DNA of 64,000 bases from Hysterangium stoloniferum (taxonomy: Eukaryota; Basidiomycota; Agaricomycetes; Hysterangiales; Hysterangiaceae), in assembly GCA_015178975.1 (NCBI GenBank), contig WHVD01000111.1:189001-253000 (forward strand), read 5' to 3'. A program made the translations under genes and the position numbers. Position 1 is the first letter of the stretch, and each line of letters opens with the position of its first letter. This document shows positions 32,150 through 43,354 of the stretch, one piece after another. The notes under the pieces were generated by a model. That model was given only the letters and a program-made list of their open reading frames with translations, had not been told where the DNA came from and did not search any database.

Positions 32150-32998
32150 GCCCCAACGGTCGATTATTATCATAGTACCAAACCGGGATGTAAAGGCGCC
32201 ATAGCTCTTCGTAAGAAGCCAACTCCCCCGAGATCGTATTTTACGCGGGTAAGATGGTCTTCATTAAAGTAATGTCACCATGCAATGAATAGCCTTCATC
32301 AGAGACGAACATGCCTCAAGAGATCCACCCCCTCTTCAATCATTATGCCCAATTGCCGCACAGTTAGCTGTTCGTTAAGCAGTCTAGTCGACGTCGTTTC
32401 TTCGAGCGTGTACATCAGCCTTCGGGCAACTCATTGGTATTCCTCCACACGTCGCGTGTATAACAAGCACTTTCCAACCAAAATGGATATCTTGGTGCCG
32501 TACAGTAGCTTCGTGCCGATCCGCTCTAATGCCAGACCACACAAGTAACCGGGGCCGACTTCGACTTCCGTTGAATTTCGAATAACGGGTGCGAACCACC
32601 TAGTCATGGCGTCTCTCTCAATGTCACACATGCCCTGCTCAATTCCTGATGAATCCAGCAAGCCTCGCGGCGGTTCTAGGCAAGTTGCAAAACCACGGCA
32701 CTAAACGAAAAAAGTCCGACACATTGGAGTCGATCCTCGAAAAAAAATATTAACATACCAGTTGTTGAACCCATGAATCAAATACATCCTTGGTGATCGA
32801 TATGTTTGTCACGACCTGGTCTGTGGTAACTGAGGCCGTGTTCCTCTACACTACACGCCCATTGTCTCTGGAGTATGCCCTGAAAATGACTTTCGAGGAC
32901 TTCAATCCTTTGAGACTCAAAGGAAGCAGGTGAAACCAATTGGGGTAGCTCTGCGGCATGGTCAGGGTGATTGGGTACTACCTCGTGGTCAGACATGG
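32150..32998 (-). pseudogene. X module (copy 4), interrupted by the Ngaro element
   Basis: Sense minus. Exon 1 at 32,998-32,765 (VVPNHPDHAAELPQLVSPAS, LESHFQGILQRQW), an intron ending CGTTTAG, exon 2 at 32,705-32,300 (GIEQGMCDIERDAMTRWFAP, GTKISILVGKCLLYTRRVEE), and a short piece of exon 3 to 32,150. The upstream continuation of this copy is on the far side of the Ngaro insertion, at 38,653. Confidence 0.6.
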
Positions 32999-33178
32999 CG
33001 AGTGCCGCACGATCCCTGGCGTGCCGGGAGTAGTTCGGCACTCAACGTCCAGCTGAGCATATGTAGGATTCGCACGCCTTGTGTTCTCGTATGACGTCGC
33101 TGTCGATCCTCAGTCCTTTCTGTTTTTCTCATTACTGACTTCTGATCCTTATCTCTACATATCTACACAATTATTTTA
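32999..33178 (+). repeat. Ngaro split repeat A1
   Basis: 180 bp, from CGAGTGCCGCACGATCCCTG to CAATTATTTTA; about 98% identical to A2 at 38242-38421. Confidence 0.9.
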
Positions 33179-33189
33179 AAGCTCACTCG

Positions 33190-34800
33190 ATGACATCTGG
33201 ATCCCTACCTCAAGGTGTGTTTGCCCACTTGGGTATCAACCTGAACCCTGAAGGGCACCTGCCCCACCCTGAAGCAGGACTGGAACCTCCTCTTTCGGCG
33301 ACAGCTGGCATCCCACATTCCCTGGTCATCCCACATCTGGAGACCACCAGCAACAATCAGGGAGATTGCCAGTCCTCCCCCCCTCACGAGATCGATCAAC
33401 TAGAGGCCTAAATTGCACAATTGGCTGCACGACGAGACCTACTGTTGGCTCAAGGCAGACCAGACGTCCATGGCAGCAGGGTCCTTTCAGACGTCTCACC
33501 AGATGTGACGAGATTATTCACTGACCCAGATACGATCCAGCTGGCCAACATGCGGGCCTCCATGGCCAGTGACACTAGGACCACCAAGAAGGCAGCGGTC
33601 CCTGATATAATTCCAGGATTCAAGGCCAACACCTTAGAGATCTGTGAGTCCATCTATCTCTCTCTTTGGCCCAATCAGACACAGCCGCAGCACTCTCAGT
33701 GTGCAGCATCATTCAGACAGCTCAGGGGCCGGCCTGTAGGCCAGTGCCCCATTACAGACAGTCCACCACAGGGAGCTGCTGGCACCTGGGAGGAGCATGA
33801 GTTAAGCCATCATGCGGCTGGCCTGCAGAGTCCCATGGCAATCTAATGGATGCCAGGCTCTGGGCCAGTCATACAGCGTGACCCCCCCCCTCCTTTCTTT
33901 TGCTTGCCGCACCTTCCATTCATTATTATGCCTTGTATCAGGGGCCAGCCAGCTCATTTTTATTGTATCCATTCACAGCCATTCCTCGGAAGGTAGAGGA
34001 AGCCTTCAGGAACCTACATTACGTCCCTTATACAGCCCTCACTATGGAGGTGCGGTGGAAGGCAGAGAGAGGCTTGGAAGAATTCACCTTCTCACCTTCA
34101 GGCAACATTGTGGCCAAAGGGCTGGACCACGATAATGAGAGGAGCATCTCCATCATCGATTGGCTCTCAGCAGCAGCAGCAGCGGTTGACCGTACTAGGA
34201 TTCATGGGGGTGACACCAAAGCTGATGCGCTTTCAGCCCACCACGCAGTTGTGACAACCATTGCGAAATCCCATAGCTGGGAAGTGGCCATGGAATATGA
34301 TGTGCAACAGCGTGAAGCAGCTGCCCACAACCCGACCCATGACTTGAGCTGCCTGGACACCAATGCCCTGACAATCATCTCGACACGGGCAGCACTGCAG
34401 GCATCAAGATCCGGCACCACCTCAGTCTCCCCAGTGAAACGCCTCGGGCCAGCTGGGCCACCACCCCTCTCCACTTCTCCTCGAAAGAGGCCTCGCACAG
34501 ATGGGGATCGTTCACATTGCTTTTAGTGTGGGACACAGGGGCACTTTCCCGCTGACTGCACAGCAAAACTCACATCAGCAGGGAAGAACGCTGCCCCAAT
34601 CGCCCGGGATGCCAGAAACAAGCATGCCTTGGCATCCCCCGATGGAAAGCAGCTTTGTTTCAAGTGGGCAACAGGAACACAGTGCCGGTGGGGTGACACC
34701 TGCACCAATGCACACATGTGCAGCATCTGCTTCGAGCAAGACCACGGAGCAGCAGCCTGCAAGCACCTCTGACCCAAGAAGGGTCATGACGCCACTTGAT
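33190..34800 (+). pseudogene. Ngaro gag-like ORF (broken)
   Basis: Begins at ATG 33190 (MTSGSLPQGVFAHLG). A TAA at 33409-33411 precedes IAQLAARRDLLLAQGR, which looks like a coiled-coil start. A frame change lies near 33,850. The later part has RWKAERGLEEFTFSPSG and a basic RKRPRTDGDRSH before a CCHC knuckle (CF, TAG at 34524-34526, CGTQGHFPADC). A second Cys/His cluster follows (CFKWATGTQCRWGDTCTNAH, MCSICFEQDHG). A TGA follows CKHL. The expected original codons at the stops (CAA, CAG, CGA) all differ by one C-to-T change. Confidence 0.75.
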
Positions 34801-36770
34801 CCAATCGAAGCGGCACGTACATTAAGTAAATATGGTATACTCGACAGGTGGGAATACGTTATCTCAGGTTTAATCAACGGCTTCGATATTGGGGTAAAGG
34901 ACTGCATATCGCGCACTGTCATTTTTCGAAAATCACAAATCCTCTTCATTAGACACGGACTTTATATACAAGTACATAGCGAGCGAACAAGGGGCTGGAC
35001 GCTACTCTCGGGGCTTCACCCCAGCGGAGCTAGAGCAGATCATTGGCCCATTTCAGACCTCCCCACTGGGCCTCATCCAAAAACCAAACTCCAACACTTA
35101 CCGCCTAATCCAAGACCTTTCCTTTCCCTGGGGAGACCCAGAATACCCTTCCATAAACAGTGGAATAAATTCAGACAACTTCCCCACAGAGTGGGGCACC
35201 TTTGTGGATGCCGCAGCACTAATCTTATCCCTACCTGTGAAGAGTGGTAGAAGTTCAGACCATTCTATATACGAAGAAATGAGTAGAAGAGGAGGATATT
35301 GACCTATTCGGTGCAATATAAGAGAAAGTGAGAGAAAGAGCACAAGATGACGAAGGAGTCAACGAGTGCAATGGTTCAAGTGGAGGCCTCGACTATTACA
35401 GTTCGAGGCCAGAAGTATTCAGTAGTTCAGATAATGCTACCTATGTGGTAGCTGACACGTTACCCTGATCACCGCTCGTAGTAGACCTAGTTTGTGTCTT
35501 ACGAGTGGTGGTTCTTGGGTTAAAGTGTGTCTGAGTTCTAATTGGTGCTGAGTGCACCCACAAGTATACACAATGCTTCGAACTAATGAAATATGCAATA
35601 TTCGAAGAATGTGAAAGATAGTAAAATATGAATAGAATATGTAAAATATAAATGAAATAAAAGGAGTGTTTTACCACAATGAAACTGTGGTAAAAGCATA
35701 CTCCTCACACTACCGGATGGCTGCGTAGCGGCCACATTCGACATCTCTGCCGCATACAGAGTGACCCCCATGAGACCAGATCAACAGAACACTTGCTGCA
35801 TTTCGTGGGATGGCTTGGTATATGTCGACCGAGCAGTAGCATTTGGTCTGGCCTCCAGTGCTAGAGTTTTTGGCAGCATTGCAGATATGCTGATAGCGCT
35901 GTATCGGAAGGCAGGCTTCGGACAGCTACTCAAATGGGTGGACGACTTCCTAGCCATTCGCCTTCCGGGTCAGATTTGGACAGAAGAGGACTTCATCACC
36001 TTGTCTGCTCAATTCGGGGTCCCATGGAGCAGAAGCAAAACACGACCATTTGCAACAGTGCAGAAGTACATCGGCTTCCTATGAGACTTGAACTCCAAGA
36101 CAGTTGCTGTGCCACCAGAGAAACTACACGCAACCCTCACCTTGATTGCGCAGTGGCTGGCAGAGGGCTCGCAGTTCTCAGCAAACGAGGCGGAGAAGCT
36201 ACATGGGAAGTTGGTGCACTTGTTGGCCATCTTCCCATGGATCAGGCCCTTTCTCCGGTCCATTGCGGCATTCGGAAGCGGTTTTCATTCTCGCAGAGCA
36301 CACCTACTGCCAACCCCATCAGTGCGAGCGGATCTCTCCTGGATCCAGTACATACTCCGGCATCTGCCAAACAAACTCCCAATTCCATTGCCCGACATAG
36401 TAGACATCAGCTGGTGGGGAGATGCCAACTCATCCTACGGGATAGGTGTCATCGTCGACTGCCACTGGGCCGCCTGGAAATGGGCTCCCAGTTTCAAAGT
36501 CGGCCCTTGCTGCGAATGCGATATTGGGTGGGCAGAAGCGGTAGCAGTAGAGCTGGGCCTGAGATTGGCACTGCAGAATGGCTTGCTGCACCATCAACTC
36601 CCTTCTCGTTCAATGTTCTTGGTGCGCTCCGACAACAGTGGGGTAGTCGCCGTCATAAACAAGGGTCGTTCCCGCAGCAAGGAGACAAACAAGGTCCTAA
36701 AAGAGATTTACCGCCTACTAGCCATCCACTGAATACATTTGAAAGCCATTTACATACCCTCAAGAGACAA
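34800..36770 (+). pseudogene. Ngaro reverse transcriptase-RNase H (broken, interrupted)
   Basis: The RT begins near 34,830 (YVISGLINGFDIGVKDCI), with EQGAGRYSRGFTPAELEQI, FQTSPLGLIQKPNSNTYRLI and QDLSFPWGDP. A solo LTR splits the frame after ALILSLP at 35,235. Beyond it come DGCVAATFDISAAYRVTPM, AFGLASSARVFGSIADML and the catalytic WVDDF. A TGA (36082-36084) stands where Trp is expected before DLNSKTVAVPPEK. RNase H follows (ISWWGDANSSYGIGVIVDC, WAEAVAVELGLRLAL, VRSDNSGVVAVINKG), with another TGA near 36,730 at a likely Trp codon and then SRDNVSDALSRG. Confidence 0.85.
35236..35709. mobile_element. solo LTR inserted in the Ngaro RT gene
   Basis: 474 bp beginning TGTGAAGAG and ending CTCCTCACA (imperfect inverted ends, TG...CA), flanked by CTACC at 35231-35235 and 35710-35714. 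Removing it and one CTACC joins the RT frame perfectly (LILSLPDGCVAATF). This is direct proof of insertion with a 5-bp target duplication. The parent family is unknown; no internal region is seen in the window. Confidence 0.9.
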
Positions 36771-37039
36771 TGTGTCAGACGCCCTCTCACGAGGACACAT
36801 CACCGAATTTCTCAAGGGTTTCCTGAGGGCAAACACCCACACCGAGATGGATATTCCCATCCATTTGCATCATCGGATCCAATCATCATAGCACCGGCAT
36901 TGCTACCAGCACCATTTACCCGAGCATCGAATATATCATCATCTAATCACAGGCACCTAGCCCCATCCCCACTGAGACCTCCATGCAAAGCAGCAGAGAG
37001 GCTGTTCAAGTGGAGAGGCATCAACACACCCCCGCCCAC

Positions 37040-38084
37040 TACTATACAGCACCCGGTCCTCCAATTAATTGCAACAATCGCATCAGAGGCCTCTTTAAAG
37101 GAACCCAAAGCCTATGGTGCCGGCCTACGAAAATTTCACATCTTCTGTGACATCTTCTCGATTGCAGAAGTGGACAGACTACCGGCGTCCTTCCCAGTGA
37201 TCCATTCCTTTGCTCTCTGGGCAGCTGCAGACCCATCATTTCTCGGAGATGGCCTGGCTGCTGGAACCAGATTCGAGACAATCTCCGTCAGCATGACAAG
37301 GAAATACCTTTCATCAATCAGGGCATGGCATATAGCACAAGGCTGGCCACCACCACTGTCCGATGGGGAACGCACAAAAATTGAATGGTCACTATGAGGA
37401 TTGGAGAACTTACAAGGCACGGCACGAAAACGACCCTCATGACCCCCAGTACAATTGAGGATGTTATTCGCACTGAAGTCAATCCTGGACCTGAGCGATG
37501 CATTCGATGCATGCATTTGGGCAGTGGCTTCATGCGCCTTCTGGGGACTAATGCGTTTAGGTGAGGTTACCGTGACATCCAGACCGCACTTTGACACCAC
37601 CAAACACCTAAAACGAAAGGATGTTCTAATTAGTCGTGACAATGATGGAAAACATTACACACATTTAGACCTGCCATCTGCGAAGACAGCCAAAGTCGGA
37701 GAGATTCAGGCAGTATTTATTACGGACCAACAGGGAGTCTGCCCGATTGATGCCTTGATCAATTTAGCCAAGGTTGTCCCAGCAGGACTGGACGATCCTT
37801 TATTTTGCTGGCGAGACAACAAGGGAGAGGTCAGACCAATAGTTAAAAAGGCAGCACTCCACCGGATTAATTCAGTCCTCCAGGCTTGTGGATGGGGAAC
37901 AACCTTTGGCCACTCTTTCCGCATCGGCGGCGCCTCCTTCTTCTTAGCGCAAGGAGTTGATCCCAAGATAGTACGACTAGCGGGCAGATGGAAATCCTTA
38001 GCATATGAAACATACATAAGGGCCTTCGAGCAAATTGCATCACGGCACATATCGAACCTGTCCGCCAGAAATGCGGCTGCCTAG
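37040..38084 (+). pseudogene. Ngaro tyrosine recombinase (stop-interrupted)
   Basis: The N-terminal SAM-like part has KEPKAYGAGLRKFHIFC and TISVSMTRKYLSSIRAWH. Two TGA codons near 37,395 and 37,440 stand at likely CGA (Arg) positions. The catalytic part is open from 37455: box I Arg in GLMRLGEV, then the box II HSFRIGGASFFLAQGV motif (H-x-x-R), LAGRWKS and the nucleophile-region YETYIR. The ORF ends SARNAAA, TAG at 38082-38084. YR enzymes integrate the circular DNA intermediate of these elements. Confidence 0.88.
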
Positions 38085-38136
38085 GTTGGGTGAGCGGCGT
38101 AGTCTCGCCGCGGTAGTAGGCAGGCCTTTTGCGGGT

Positions 38137-38234
38137 GAGCGGCAAGTCTTCCCACACACACGCGGAGAGCTAACGCTCTTCCTCTACCCAACCACTCAGC
38201 TCTTCACTGTCTAGTCCGTAATAGTCGACGCTGG
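38137..38234 (+). repeat. Ngaro split repeat B1
   Basis: 98 bp, GAGCGGCAAGTCTTCCCAC to GACGCTGG; partner of B2 at 38555-38652. Confidence 0.9.
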
Positions 38235-38241
38235 ATAGTGT

Positions 38242-38421
38242 CGAGTGCCGCACGATCCCTGGCATGCCGGGAGTAGTTTGGCACTCAACGTCCAGCTGAG
38301 CATATGTAGGATTCGCACGCCTTGTGTTCTCGTACGACGTCGCTGTCAATCCTCAGTCCTTTCTGTTTTTCTCATTACTGACTTCTGATCCTTATCTCTA
38401 CATATCTACACAATTATTTTA
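38242..38421 (+). repeat. Ngaro split repeat A2
   Basis: 180-bp copy of A1, separated from B1 by 7 bp (ATAGTGT). Confidence 0.9.
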
Positions 38422-38554
38422 CCCACCCACCCTAGCCCTTTCTTTAGACAGCGGCAGTAATCCAGTATCAGTATTTCAATGTGATATATTTACCGTAGTT
38501 AGCAGATTATTCAGTAACGAGAGCTGTTAATGCGTTATGATTACCTGCCCTCCC

Positions 38555-38652
38555 GAGCGGCGAGTCTTCCCACGCACACGCGGAGAGCTAACGCTCTTCC
38601 TCTACCCAACCACTCAGCTCTTCACTGTCTAGTCCGTAATAGTCGATGCTGG
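38555..38652 (+). repeat. Ngaro split repeat B2 (right end)
   Basis: 98 bp, a few differences from B1, ending GATGCTGG where the X/x0 host sequence resumes. Confidence 0.9.
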
Positions 38653-40590
38653 AGATATAGACATGAGGCATGTCACAAAAATAGCCGTTGACAGGCCTGC
38701 TTGTATTTTTGTGACACACAGCTTTGAATGTAGCTCAAATTACCAATTAACAATGCTCTACTAATTCACTGGAAAAGGCCGCGCGTCCAAAAGTACTGAA
38801 TGAGCTTTAAGCACCGATAGTCATCGATATTACATGATTGCGTTGTGACAACTATACATATGGAAAATAATCCATTAATTATAATAAATAAACCGAAAGA
38901 GAAAATAGCTGTGAAGTATGTACAAACCTGGTCCGTTCTCTTATCTGAAGATTTCCGTGCATATCGACAAGGGATTTTGAAACAAAACTTCGTGTTCATG
39001 CAACCATCAGTGAGAGAACCTTTTCTTTCTATCCTTCTGCCGACGTAACCCAAAGTTCCCGAGTGGTGCGGACGAGTTGTGCACCGTCCGGATTCCCCCC
39101 GTATTTTGTGTATGGCACTTTCCAAAAAAAATGGAGATCTGTCATACCCTACTTCGTCCTGATCCGGTCCCATGCCAAACTACAAGAGTACCCATGGAAG
39201 CCTTGAATATGTTACGGATTAATGTGTACTGATAAGAAAGAAACGCCCAATCCGATGATCTACCAGCAGCGGGGTCGAATATGCTCAAGTAGTTATTGTG
39301 GGGAGTGACTCAACATTGTCGTGATATTCGCATGTGGGGAACACATGAAACTAAGACTTTTTCCTGACGTTCTTGTAGTATAACAATATTTGATCCATGA
39401 CAGCAGGAGGTTAGAGCCAGATGAACAAAAATAGTTACGCCAGCTTCTTTTCCTGCCAATGTGCTTTGGGCTGGCAGCTCATCCTGTGTTGTTTATAAAA
39501 TTGGACACTGTTAGAACGTGTCCGCCTATTTCATTTACACAGATATTATGATCTGAGCGACTTCAATGATGTCATGTTTTCCCTTTTCTTCCATAGTTCT
39601 CACTATCCATATTTTCCATATTCTCACACATACATATTATCGCTACCCATAACTCTAAATGTTTTCTGAAGGAAAGCAAATGTGACGATAATGAGGAACT
39701 AATATATGTTGACTTTTACAAGAGGGGCGGTAATGAACCCAAGCGTTAGTAATCACAGTTGGTCTGTGACTCCAACTGCTCGCTTGCAAATTCAACAATA
39801 TACACACTCAGCCCAAATATACATCAGTTTCAAATACTCTCTAATAATATGTTAATTATAATAAATAAACTGAAAATGGAAAAAGCTTCGAAGTACTAAC
39901 AAGACTGGTTTGTTCTCTTTATCTGAGGATTTCCGTGCATATCGACAAGCTTGGGACTTTGAAACAATAATTCGTGTTCATGCAAACATCAGTGAGATAA
40001 CTCTGTCTTTCCCTGCTTCCACCGACGGACCGAGTGGTGCCGCCGAGTTGGGCTCCGCACCCCCCGGCTCCTTCACTTCCCATTCTCTTCATTAAAAAGG
40101 AGATAGAATGGGCAATGCTTCCGCCATGAATAAAAACAGAAAGTGGAGGACTAAGAACGCTCATGATGAAACCACATGAAAAGAGTCGCTCATTGTCAAT
40201 GTTCCATAAAACGTGAGTTATAAGCATCCAACGGTACTTGCACGAATGTGGTTTGTCTGATTGGGATGAAAGTATATTCCAGGGAATATTCTGCCAGTAG
40301 ACTACTGGACAGAGCGGGGAGGGATTGTGACGGGGGATAGGAATAGTGATAACGTGAGAGATATGGGTAGTGATAATGTGAGTAATATGGGTCGTGATAA
40401 TATGGAAAATATGCATATTGATAAATATGCAAGAAAACGAGTTTAAAGATTTTGCTGAAAACATGACACAATTGAAGTCGCTCAGAACTTGATGTCCATT
40501 TAAATGAAATAGTAGGCGAGTTCTGACAAGGTCCACTGGGTGGGCTTCCAGCCAAATGCATATTGGCAGGAAAGAGAAGCTGGCGTGATT
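38653..40590. repeat. x0 segments (three partial copies) and an X exon 2 scrap
   Basis: 38,653-39,060 continues the X copy interrupted by Ngaro. 39,105-39,200 matches exon 2 of X on the minus strand (AAAATGGAGATCTGTCATA compared with the GTKISIL block). 39,390-39,640 and 39,840-40,590 are further x0 copies. The last has a minus-strand frame with tandem HIITTHITHIITTHISH from an 18-bp-type repeat near 40,340-40,410. No intact gene. Confidence 0.5.
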
Positions 40591-41190
40591 GTACAAGATC
40601 GTTGGCGATCTGGGGTCCAAACAACGTCCCTTGGTAAGTATTTACGGTGATCCTGGTGGGAAAGCCCACGGAATACCTGTCATATTTTATGACCAGATCG
40701 CAAGTGGGTCCTTGGGCCGTTGAGCATCTCTCAGTGAAGAAGGGTGATGGCACCATCTGGCCCGAGGAGCTGTTCTGTGATGAGTTAAATATCCTGGATC
40801 GGCATCTAGGTATCCACGATGACTTTGATATACTGGGACACTCATAGTGTGAAATTCTGGGAGTCAGATACGGGACCATTCAACCGAAGGGGGTTAACAA
40901 GCTCATCATATCCGACTCTCCGGTGTTGATGGAATTATTTGTTCAAGCAGAAAATAGGCTACGAAATGGGCTGCCGAAAAATGTCCAGGATGCGTTGATG
41001 AGGCATGAGGATTGAGGGACTACTGATAGCAAGGAGTATGCGGCGGCAACCATAGTATTTTATACACTGCATATATGCAGGCTTGAAACATGGCCAGACG
41101 GGCTTAACGCAACTTTCGGCTCGCTGGGGAAAGGTCCAACTATTTATAAAACAATGGCCGTTCGTCATACGCATACAGAGAGATTTAGGA
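40590..41190 (+). pseudogene. proline iminopeptidase-like alpha/beta hydrolase (copy 2, broken)
   Basis: Starts at a junction with x0 (TGTACAAGATCGTTGG). It reads YKIVGDLGSKQRPLVSIYGD, with about 15 residues after the HGG site deleted, then HGIPVIFYDQIASG and KKGDGTIWPEELFCDELNIL. The nucleophile elbow reads GHS, TAG (40845-40847), CE; the TAG is in the same codon as in copy 1. It extends further than copy 1: VQAENRLRNGLPKNVQDALM, a stop, GTTDSKEYAAATIVFYTLHI, and FGSLGKGPTIYKTM, all typical of the family cap and C-terminal part. Confidence 0.8.
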
Positions 41191-41379
41191 AGAGTCTAGG
41201 CGTTTGTGACTACTTGCCATTTAACTTACGTACGAACACTTACGCGTCACAATTTTCTATTTATTGAGGTGTCTCCGTGTCAAGTTGTAGCATTGAATTA
41301 TCCACAAATTACATATAGTACATTTTATGTTTCAAGAACGATAATATTGATAGTCTAAGAGCAGTCTGCAGCAGAGCAG

Positions 41380-42470
41380 GTGGCAAGTAATCCCAAAAGA
41401 AATAGAAAAAAAATGACCAATTAGAGAAAGTCAACAAGAATGAAAATATTTGGTTTGGACAAGGGTGAAATGCGGCTTGGTTCAACTCGTTAACTTCAAG
41501 AACATCGCTGGATGTAAATTTCTATTTGTTAGCACTTATGTGTTATCTAAACAAGATGTCAGAATGCAGTCTCAAAAGGTTTATCATTAACGGAAGCTTA
41601 CCAGAGTTTCGGTAGGACTGGTAACCATGCTACACTCTGAGACCGACACAGAGGGGGAGTGCTGGCGATAGACGACCAAACCGTTAATTTGGAGCGCTGA
41701 AGATCGGATGAGCTCAGTACGAAAAATAACTGTACGGGAGCGAGAAACTCACAGTTACATCGTTTCAGGGCCGCCATTCTCCGGATTTTACCCATACCAG
41801 CTGACACAGGCAGAGGTAGGCCACTAACAGAGTTGTCGCGGGAGGCCGGTGTCGAAGCCAGAAACGCCCTATGTAATCGGAGTTAGTAACCCGATGTTGA
41901 CGTGCTGCAAACAAATATACAGGTGTATAGTGGTGTTAGTCTCTAACTTACGCAATATATAGGGTAATAGGCAACTCACTGGATGTTCATTGTTAACATT
42001 CCCGAAGGTCCACCCTCCAATATTGAGTCGGCTCAGTAAGTACTATGTCGAATTGCCGGGGGTGGGCGCTGAGGCAATCGTGCCTCGGTTACGGTACTGA
42101 AAAAAATGCGTTAGACGAGACCAAAGCAAATGACAGTGCTACGTACTTCAGCAGGTCAGGAATTTCAAGTAAACCCTTGCGTGGATGCCCCATTGCACTA
42201 AGCCGCTGAAAGACGAAGAAAGAAGGAAGATAACGTTAGAAAGGACCACCACGGTTTAGGAGATGGATGTCCGTTTAATTATCCACCACGCGGCACCCAG
42301 TGATGTCTCAAGTGCTTGCACAGCAGGTATTCGGCCTAGGAAACTCCGAAGACACAATACTCACCAAAAAGACACAGCTGAGCGATAATTAATGGGTCAA
42401 CAAATCGAGAAAGAGGATAAAACAACGCACCCCGTTCTCAAAGATACGAGCCAGAACCAACTGAGTGACC
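41380..42470 (-). pseudogene. alpha module (copy 2)
   Basis: Parallel to 14,480-15,590, with the same introns conserved in position. The middle exon is open in this copy: VTNSDYIGRFWLRHRPPATT, LLVAYLCLCQLVWVKSGEW, with a probable transmembrane helix. The upstream exon is open in the antisense of 42,060-42,330, but its true frame is unclear. No family recognised. Confidence 0.5.
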
Positions 42471-42479
42471 CCCCTAGCC

Positions 42480-43236
42480 CATGAATCAGAGAAATGGATG
42501 AAAAGAAAGAAGTAGAAATATCCAAAGAAAGAAGAAGAAGAAGAAGGAGAACTGGAAAAGAAAGAAGTATGTTTGGCCTCTGCCACTACTACTCGTCCGC
42601 CGCTGCCCCTACCTTTCGTCCGCCGCTACCTCCCCTCTTGCCCTTCTTTTGCTTATGCCCCTGCTTAATCCGCTTACTTCTCTTTCCACAATCGGCTACG
42701 TTGTGGTGGAGGCGCAGCCGGAGGGAATGGTCCCATCCTAGCAGCTAAGAGGTCCGCCAAGTGTCTTTGCCGAACGTTGCGGTGGGTAGTTGGACATGCG
42801 GGACTGGCTTTCCGACCTGTTGCCACCCCAGTTCAGGCGTAAGTGGTGTCGCACTGAGGTATCCGCCACTAGCCTAGATGGTAACAGGTGAGTATAATGG
42901 CCAAAATTAATGAAACGAAATCGTACTTGTCTAACCGTGTCGACGGTTCTCCTCTGTTATTGAAGGCCTTGTCTTGTCTCGCCTTCTCTTTCCATAGTAA
43001 TGGGGTCGAGGTGTTCAGGACTTATGTTTAAAACGATTTGTCCTTCTAAGGATTCAATGTTAATTGGTGTAAGAAATATAGCCGACGGGACTCACCTGCA
43101 ACCCGAAGACGTTCCCGCCCCGGAGGACGGACCTTTTGAGACATGCGAGCCATCACCATGTCCGTTATACCGGCGCTGCTTCTTAGGGTTGTTCATTGAT
43201 GCCGACGACCCGTCGGATTCGGCTTCGTCCCCGTAA
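42480..43236 (+). pseudogene. gene C (copy 2), two exons
   Basis: Exon 1 (about 42,494-42,887) has a Lys/Glu/Arg-rich start (KEVEISKERRRRRRRTG) and RDWLSDLLPPQFRRKWC; one or two stops interrupt it. The intron is 42888-42965 (GTGAGTATAA...TTGAAG, 78 bp). Exon 2 reads GLMFKTICPSKDSMLIGV and LQPEDVPAPEDGPFETCEPS, ending DADDPSDSASSP, TAA at 43234-43236. It converges with module Y, whose terminal exon ends about 120 bp downstream. Function unknown. Confidence 0.45.
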
Positions 43237-43354
43237 GGACGTCTGGGGATGGCCATCGGTCGGAGACCTAGTGCTGGGGTGTTACTTTAGGGGCTGCGGC
43301 CGCTAGAGTGGTCTTCAGTTGTGTGTCTCTTGTGATATTAAAATGAGTCACAAC

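Larger units (their letters stand above)
32999..38652 (+). mobile_element. Ngaro-type tyrosine-recombinase retrotransposon
   Basis: Gene order is gag-like, RT, RNase H, tyrosine recombinase. The terminal repeats are split: A1 at 32999-33178, then B1 (38137-38234), A2 (38242-38421) and B2 (38555-38652) at the right end. This A1...B1-A2-B2 layout defines Ngaro/PAT-like YR elements, known in basidiomycetes. It lies inside X copy 4; the host sequence resumes at 38,653 (AGATATAGACATGAGG). There is no evident target duplication, as expected for YR elements. All genes have stops, so the copy is inactive, but both ends are complete. Confidence 0.9.
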
